Of a stretch of DNA of 64,000 nt, positions 56,760 to 64,000 are shown one piece after another. The DNA comes from Plantago major (lineage: Eukaryota > Streptophyta > Magnoliopsida > Lamiales > Plantaginaceae). A program made the position numbers and the translations under genes. The DNA lies in contig CM048842.1 in the NCBI GenBank assembly GCA_026545765.1, positions 22,470,667-22,534,666 of the forward strand, in the 5' to 3' direction. How positions within the stretch are numbered: the stretch's first letter is position 1; the number at the start of each line of letters is the position of its first letter. The notes below the pieces were generated by a model, which was not told where the DNA came from, did no database searches, and worked only from the letters and a program-made list of their open reading frames with translations.

Positions 56760-57846
56760 CATAACGTAAACAAGGGCTTTTCTACGGCTGCCGTCAGGCT
56801 CAATTACAAATTGACATGTTCTATTTTCATTAAACGTAAAAAATTATAACTAAAAAAATAGGTCATGTTTTTAAAGAAAGTATATTTAAAAAAAGTTAGA
56901 GGGTAAATTTGGTTATTTTAATAATATTTGTATTTTTTAACTTAAATATTTATAGGGAGAAATGATGATAACTAGGTGATCGCCTCGTCGCTTTTTGTGA
57001 TTTAACATTGTAGATGCTCAGAAATCTACAATCAAAATTAGGGGTAGAATTGGGAGGCACTAGCGACCTGCAAGGCAACAATAGCAAACCTAGAAGCGTG
57101 AGGTTCCAAGGTGACACCGGTGTGGTGCCAACCGAAGGGACTCCGACGCTCAAGTCAGTGAATGTGTTGGAAAGATAGTAAGGAAAAGAGAGCGTAGAGG
57201 AGTAGGAGTAACTTATCCTTTCGATTGTATATGGTCGGCAGAGTTCAGCCACGTTCCGGTGGAAGGTTTGCCTTCCGTGAGTTGGTTAGCTGACCTTCGG
57301 TGGAATGTGAAAGATGAGCTCTGAAGCTCAAGTAGGAGAGGTGGTGGACGGAGTAAGATGATCGGTGAAGTAACTGTAACCTTCGGATGAATGCTTCTGC
57401 AGAGAAATGCTTGTAGCTAGGGTTTTCGAGAGAATTCCTATTCGTGAGTTCAAGTGTTGAAGCGATGGATTAAGCGATGTATTTCTTCCAATGTCTCGTT
57501 CCCCTCTTATAGGCGAGGATCTCAGAACGTGGATGTTAGGCTAACAGATTCCAACGTCTTCAAAAGACTTCTTCCTTCCACTTCCTTCCTTATCTCAACC
57601 ACCTCTAGTCTCCTTCTTACTCGAAATTTGACCGTGTGCATTGTTGGGCCAATGGAGCTGGACCTTTGCTATGAGTTAGGTCGGGCTTTTAAGAAGTTAG
57701 ATGGACCAGGGCAAATTGGACCTTGAAGCTGGTGTTAGTCCATGAATTGGGCTGGTCCAAGATGTATGGATTTCTCCTCCAAGTGAGTAGATACTTACTT
57801 CCGAGGTATCCCTTCGGTGAAATTGCTACTAAGGAGTAAGGAATTT
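56760..57846. other. Unassigned region left of element H
   Basis: About 1.1 kb. Two open frames (56950-57252 on -, 57454-57726 on +) have no recognisable domain. The text around 57250-57560 (TTCGGTGGAAGG, TGACCTTCGGTGGAATG, GGCGAGGATCTCAGAACGTG) looks like decayed LTR or untranslated sequence. I support no gene here. Confidence 0.4.
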
Positions 57847-59495
57847 TGTTAGGAATATCTGTTTAGATTTTGATCAGCAACCTAATGACTTATCTTAGCT
57901 CAGAAAGGTGGTTAGTACTCTTGGTTCACTTGAACACTGTAAAAGAGGAAAATCACTAAGTATGATAGTCTAGCAAATCTTGTATAGTATGTTAGGTCTC
58001 TAAATGTAATATTTTATATCTTTAAAGAAGACCAAGAAGAAGGCATCCAGCAGAAGAGTTACAACAATTTTTTTGAAGTTTTGAAGACTGCACAAGATTG
58101 CTGAAGACAAAGGTTACCAGATACCTATGTCCAGATATCTTTGATAAACAAGTGTTTCTCAATGAACAAGTTTTGCAAAAGATATCTGAGAACGCAAGGT
58201 TTCTGAACGAGGAAAAGTGCCCACAGATATCTACACTCAAATACCCTGAATAAAACTATGTTTCTGGGAAATAATGTTTCAACAAGTATCCGGAGATGAG
58301 AAGGTCTCTGGAAAGGGACATGCAATGCTTCAGAAAGCGTGCATAGTTCCGTTGGCACTACAAGACAAAAATAGTACGATGCAATAAATGCGCAGACAGA
58401 GACATCTGAACAAAAGAGGAAATCTCTTAAAAGAGACAACGTCTTCTGCAGTACTATTTTCAGATATCAATAGTTTGAATTTCATTAAGCATAACGGATA
58501 CTATTCAAATTAACGACATGATTTTCAACTATAAATATCATCACTTAGAATGCTTGAAAGATACACAAAACTTATACACTGAACTCACTGAAAATACCAA
58601 GCCTCTCTGATAATACAACTAGTGGTATCTTTCTCTCAAGCATACAAGTCTTCAACCTTCTTATTCTTCAGCTTACACTTGCGACTATGCTCTTGAATTC
58701 TAAGTAGCACGAAAGTTCTAAGTGTCCTGATCCTTAACAAGCATTGCTATCTGTGAAGGAGTTGAATCAAAAGATCAAGTATCTGAGATTCATTCTCTAG
58801 AACATTTATCATAGACTTGGGTCAGTAAAGAACATATCACCACACATTGTGAAGTGTGTTAACTGACTCTTGTTCAAGAAGGTAGTATTACATAACTGTA
58901 GAAGTTATTAATCTACCAAACCTGGCAATCTACCTTAACCAACACCTTAAACGGCGTGGAGTACAGGAAGTACTTAGTTTGGGAAACTAAGGAATAACTC
59001 CAAGGTTATTGAGCATAGGAAGTACTTAGTTTGGGAAACTAAGGAATAGCTCAAAGTTTTCTGAGTATAGGAAGTACTTGGCTGAGAAAGCTGGGGAATA
59101 ACTCAGGGGGAACACTTGGTTGGGAACCTAGTGTATTTAGGAATCGAGAGAAGATATTTGTAAGTTGAACTCAATTATCTATCTTAGTGGATTCTAGGTC
59201 TGAGAAAGGCCGAAGTGGATGAGTTGAAGGATTACGCCACCTTCAGATACCACTATAAAGATCGGTGTTATTTACTTTCTGCAATTTATTACTTGCTTTA
59301 TTTACCTTGCTGAGTATTTACACATATCTTGCTAAGCACGTGCACTTATCACTGAAAAGTCTTCCGCTCTGTGAAATTAAGTATCAGATATCTTCACAGA
59401 TATCTGAGAAATTGTGTTTATCGAAAAAAGTTGTAAAAGACTATTCAACCCCCCCCCCCCCCAGTCTTTTCCCTTTGCCGTTATCTGGACCAACA
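57847..59495 (+). repeat. 5' LTR of element H
   Basis: This 1649-bp LTR runs TGTTAGGAATATCTG ... CTGGACCAACA. The TATA box TATAAAG is at 59254-59260 and a poly-C tract of about 14 at 59449-59462. Open frames in it (58022-58439 on -, 59265-59564 on +) are shadows repeated in every LTR copy. Confidence 0.92.
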
Positions 59496-59497
59496 AG

Positions 59498-59509
59498 TGG
59501 TATCAGAGC
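59498..59509 (+). promoter_or_regulatory. Primer-binding site, element H
   Basis: TGGTATCAGAGC followed by AGGAGGTTCCC, two bases after the LTR end. Confidence 0.92.
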
Positions 59510-59613
59510 AGGAGGTTCCCAAGCCTTCTACACTGAACCTAGATCCCAGATAAGTGCCCTCTAACTGTTTTTCACCTACACTTGATTTGTCTGTTTAGTG
59601 TGTTTGCTGCAGG

Positions 59614-62136
59614 ATGTCTTTAAGTGACGCTCCAATTCTCAAGCCAGAGAATTATGAGAAATTGAAGAACAACATGATGCTCCACCTAGAAGCCATCAGT
59701 GATGAAATGATCGAAGTAATAAAGAATGGCCCCATAGTCATTCAATAACTCAAGCAGGTCATGGAAGTTTCTAATGGTAGAGACATAGTTCCCACTGATG
59801 AAGAACCAAGTGGTGGTTCCTCACAACCAGGTGCTTCAACTAGTGGAAGACCTACTGGTCAAGTTGTTTACGAGCCAAAGCCAAGAGAGATTTGGACATC
59901 GGAAGATGCCAAGAGAAATCGACTGGATGGTCAGGCTTGCAATATCATCATACGTTCCACTCCAGAGCACATACAGTGTAAATTGTGGGGTGCAAAAACG
60001 GCGAAAGTGGTCTGGCAACTGATTGAGGAAATCTGTGCCGGCACTGAGAAAACAAAGGAAAATAAGTTCGAAGTTTTGAAGCTCAAATTCCAAAACTTTA
60101 AATAAGGTCCCACAGAGACTCTTGAAGAACTAGATTTCCGGTTCACAATATTGATGAGTGAAATGGCTGCACTTGGTGAAAGTGAGAGATACTCTAACTC
60201 TGAAAAGGTTAAGACTATCGTGAGAAGCTTAAATCAAAACTGGGAACACACTCAGTATTTTTATTTCAACCAAGGAATGCCAAATATCACTCCAGTAGAA
60301 CTCTTTTCCCACTTAGCTACTGTCAACTATGAAACTACTCAGAGAGAACATACAATTGCTGAGAAAGTTCACAATATTGCTTTAGTAACACAAGGTACTT
60401 CTGAAAAGAAGGATACCAAGGAAATGAATGAGGAAGATGCTCTTGCTGTAAAGCAAATGAGAAAATATGTCAGTCGGGAGATTGAGAGAAGAAAAGCCAA
60501 AGAGAAACTGAAAAAGCATCAAGGCTCAAACTATCACCAGTACAAAAATATGCAGCTGTCAAGCTCGCTGAACAAGCCGGCTCAGCAAGCATCTAGTACT
60601 GAGGAAGCAGAAATCGGAAACGATATCTGTTTCTATTGTCAGAAACCTGGTCATTTTAAAAGAGATTGCCCTGTTTTCAATAAGCTAAAGACACGTGACA
60701 AGAAAGATAGAAGAAACTTCAGGAGAGGTCAGAGAGCTATGCTCACTGAAGAAAGGAAAAAGATTCAAATCCAACTGGATGCTCTTGATATTGAGTCAGA
60801 ATCTGAGGAAGAAGACTCAGATGATACCAAACTACTTTCTCCAGAATTATGTGGCATCACTCATGAATTAGTTGACTTTGGTCAAAAGAAAAGGGAAATA
60901 TGCGGGGTTGCTGAAGAAATCTATCCAGGTTGATCCAACATTGAGCCTTGCCTAATGGCTGACGAGGTAACCAACATTTCTCAATTCATAACTTATGAGA
61001 GTGATGAGGAAGAAATCAGAGATTCAGAATATTTCAGAAGAGAACTTGATCTCTACAAAAGAGAATTTCAAATGATCCGAGCTAGAGCCGACATTCTTGA
61101 AGAAGAAAAGAATTCTCTTGAGAAGGAAAATTCACAATTACTCAAGATATCTGAGAAAAAGGATGCTGAAAATGCATTTCTCAAAGCGAGATATAAAATG
61201 TAGAAGTTACGTAAAGGCAATGGATATACTCCAAAAGGAAAATAAAGATCTTCTTTCTGAAACTGAGGAACTCAAGAAGAAAGAACTATCTTTTCAATCC
61301 TATGCCAAAGCTTGTGACACTCTTACTGAAGTACACTCTTATTTAAGAGATCCTTCATAAAAGGGAGGACTTGGGCTGGACACACAAACAAATAGTTCTA
61401 CCACTCTGAATAAGAGTGACGAAAGAATAACATTTGTTAGTACTCAGCAAGATGGTTCCCAAATAACATATAGCATTGGTCAGAAAGCTAAGGTTGTTGA
61501 CAAAGGAAAGGCAGTTGCGACCAAACCTTTGTGGGAAAAACAAGTCCAAAAGAAAACTGTTGGGAACGTTTCTGTAAAGAAACATAACACTGAAAAGTGT
61601 AATCACCCACAGTGCTATGTTTCCCAGAAAGGAAAATTTACAGGAGCAGGGAAATTTTCCAATATCACATTTTCTGGAAAGAAAGACGTTCCAGAGACTA
61701 GCAAAGCTACTGAGAAAAGAACTCAGACAGCGCCAGGTAATCGAAATGGCATTGGCTATAAAGCCATCGGGAAACAACTCACTCATGAGTATAAACAAGA
61801 GAAAGAACGATGGATGAGAGCCAGGATTGTGCATAGCAATCATTAGAAGTGGAAGAAAGAACAGGATACGACCACTCTGAATGCCAGGGCTAGAAGAAGT
61901 CTGGCACGGAAATCTAAGTTTGCTGAAAAGTAGACTCAGCAACTTGACAGGTATCTGAAAGCACACGAGGAGGACCAAGGAACACACCAAGAAGGAAAAT
62001 AGCTTTAAATGATAATAACACTAATCATTTAATTCCTCCTTATGTTCCAACAAGACAAAAGAATATTCCAAGGAAGTTCATTCAGAAATGGATTCCTACA
62101 GGGGGATTTTTTAGTCCAGAAGGTTCCATTATTGGA
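59614..62136 (+). pseudogene. gag: gag of element H, broken by point stops
   Basis: Start MSLSDAPILKPENYEK at 59614. Stops: TAA at 59746-59748 (CAA in sister copies), TAA near 60103, TGA near 60931 (before SNIEPCL), then a short deletion/frameshift at about 61190, TAA near 61358 and TAG near 61844. Between these the protein is well preserved. The longest frame (60151-60933, 260 codons) contains NITPVELFSHLATVNYE, the knuckle CFYCQKPGHFKRDC (60627-60668) and the acidic linker SESEEEDSDD. The TQT motif is at 61382-61390. It is the only copy here with CAA (62146-62148) where D and E share TAA just before protease. Confidence 0.87.
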
Positions 62137-64000
62137 ATGAGAGCCCAACTCCATGTATCCTGTCTTGTGCAGAACACTCTGAGGAAGAACCCGAAGTGGC
62201 AGTTTGATAGTGGACATGGGAAGCACATGACAGGAGACAAAGCAAATCTGATTAACTACATAAAATGCGATAACGGGCCAATTATTAGGTTTGCTGGAGG
62301 AGATGAAAATCCAACCATAGGATTTGGCAATCTGAAGTTTGGAGCTCTTACAATCTCTGAAGTACTACATGTAAAGGGATTGAAATATAATCTCCTAAGC
62401 ATGAGTCAATTAGTAGACAAAGGGTACACTGTCAAGATCAAGTCAAAACTATGCAAAGTAATTGACAATGAGTCAAAGCAGACAGTCTTGGTTGCTAGGC
62501 GAAAAGAAAATCTTTATGTTGCTAACTGGGCATCTGCCACAACTGAAGAATGTCTCATGGTGAGTCAATCTGGCCACACTGATGAAAACTGGCTATGGCA
62601 TAAAAGAATGAGTCACTTGAACTTCAAAACTCTGAACAAGCTAGCCAAGAAAGAATTGGTGGTTGGTTTACTCAAAATGGTATATAGAAATGATGGTATA
62701 TGCTCAGCTTGCCAAATGGGAAAACAATCCAAAACATCTTTCAAGTCTAAAACTAGACACTCCAGTGAAAGGCCACTGCAAATGTTACATATGGATCTTT
62801 TTGAATTCTCTGTAACTAGCTATGCAGGAAAGAAGTATGGTCTGGTTGTTATTGATGATTACTCAAGATTCACTTGGGTTGTATTTCTCAAACAACAATC
62901 TGATGCAAGGGTTGAGATACCCAACTTGCTGAATAAGCTTGAAGACATGAAAAATGACAAGGTATCTGTAATCAGAACAGACCATGGTACTGAGTTTGTG
63001 AACCAGTACATAAAAGAGTTTTGTACCTGCAAATGTATACAACATCAACTATCTTCCGTAATGACACCACAACAAAATGGTGTTGCTGAAAGGAATCATA
63101 GGACCCTAAAAGAAGCAGCAAGAACAATGCTTGCTGACACTGAAATAAGTGAAATCTATTGGGTTGAAGCTGTTAACACAGCCTACTACACTCAAAATAA
63201 ATGTTTGATTAACAATCACCATGACAAAACTCCTTATGAACTTTTGATTGTTAGACCCCCTAGTATCAAACATCTAAGGGTGTTTGCTTGCAGATGTTTT
63301 GTTCTTAACAATGGAAAAGAATACTTGAGAACATTTCAACCAAAAGTAGATGAAGGAGTATTTCTTGGTTATTCTCTGAATAGCAAAGCCTACAGAATCT
63401 AAAACAAAAGAACGCAAAAGATTGAAGAATCTGTTCATGTAGTCTTCTACGAAGGAAACAAGAAAGTACCCTTGAATGAAGAACTCTCAGATAGGTTCAA
63501 AGAACTAATGATTAAAGATTCTGAAGAAGAATCCTCAAAAGAAAACTCTATCATTCATTTAGAGGATGAATCTGACGATGAAAAGCAACCATTGCTTAGT
63601 AACAACCAGATGACTCTAAGACATGATGAAGAATTTCCTATGAGAATTTCAGAAATGGAATAGTTTACTGAGAACCTTCATCGTGAAGAGGTTTCTGAGA
63701 ATGAGATTGCTGAAAATCAAATTCCAGATATCCCCAACACTGAAAAAGTGTCAGATATCCATGGCATTTCCCATGTGTCAGATATCTCAGATACTGCACA
63801 AGTATCCTATCAAGATCATATTAATTCACATTCAGATCAAAATGATATTGATCCTACTAGTTCAAAACCCATTATGAAATGGATAAGAAATCATCCTGCC
63901 AAGGATATGATCGGTCCTTTAGACCAAGGAGTTAGAACTAGGAGAGCAATTGCTGACTCTCTTTATGGATGTTTCATCTCAAATATTGAACCTAAAACTA
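62137..64000 (+). pseudogene. pol: pol of element H: protease and integrase, window-truncated
   Basis: A 421-codon frame (62137-63402) holds protease FDSGHGKHMTGDK (about 62203), the integrase HHCC motif (WLWHKRMSHLNF ... CSACQMGKQ), and the catalytic triad positions in LHMDLFEFS, IRTDHGTEFVNQYIKEF and QQNGVAERNHRTLKEAARTM. The protease motif has His where D and E have Cys (DSGH versus DSGC). A TAA at 63400 (TAC in D and E) ends it. The acidic linker continues at 63472-63663, with a TAG near 63661. RT lies past the right edge. Confidence 0.9.

Larger units (their letters stand above)
57847..64000 (+). mobile_element. Copia (Sirevirus-like) retrotransposon H, 5' two thirds
   Basis: 5' LTR, primer-binding site, gag and pol up to the linker before RT, cut by the window edge. 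The left flank 57842-57846 (attt plus t) would be the target duplication. Its LTR belongs to the same variant group as the 28075 LTR. Sequence preservation is better than in C, and the longest integrase frame of the window is here. Confidence 0.9.

Noticed and set aside
57454-57726. 90-codon plus-strand ORF before element H
   Set aside because: No domain, no splice or promoter context, and the surrounding text looks like decayed repeat DNA.

Overview
This is plant nuclear DNA, probably from a eudicot. It is AT-rich, has GT-AG introns and is dominated by LTR retrotransposons whose primer-binding site (TGGTATCAGAGC) matches plant initiator tRNA-Met. There is one convincing host protein-coding gene: a ten-exon, two-WW-domain homologue of formin-binding protein 4 on the + strand (48493-54111). 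A second, broken host-type locus lies on the - strand (7650-8209) and would encode a secreted protein built from 25-residue Pro/Arg/Trp/Gly repeats.

Almost everything else is a nest of one Ty1/copia family with the features of the Sirevirus lineage: LTRs of about 1.4-1.65 kb (TGTTAGGAAT...ACCAACA), gag with one CCHC knuckle and a long coiled coil, pol in the order protease-integrase-RT-RNase H, and in the complete copies a long third ORF after pol. Copies: A (1-4005, -), B (4859-6672, +, 3' end only), C (10042-14013, -, 5' LTR plus gag), D (15035-47757, +, outer element), E (28075 to about 44359, +, inside D) and H (57847-64000, +, runs off the window). All carry stops or frameshifts.

Insertion order can be read from target-site duplications. 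A small non-autonomous hAT-like element (14485-15034 plus 47763-48296) sits immediately 5' of the FNBP4-like gene. Copia D inserted into it (AGAAC on both sides). E then inserted into D's 3' part, and a gypsy-type solo LTR (44875-46255, GTTAG on both sides) inserted into D's 3' LTR. On the left, A appears to lie in a CACTA-type transposon that itself lies in B. Downstream of the FNBP4-like gene are a long-TIR element with a perfect 8-bp duplication (54865-55970) and a small hAT-like element (56025-56751).

The most interesting signal is the third ORF of the copia elements, usually called envelope-like. In D and E it is preceded by a conserved TATA box and leader, and it contains a series of short symmetric phase-0 exons separated by 78-127 bp GT-AG introns. 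D and E differ by exactly one exon, apparently lost by fusion of two introns. The deduced product shows basic nuclear-localisation-like clusters and coiled coil, but no signal peptide or membrane span that I can see.
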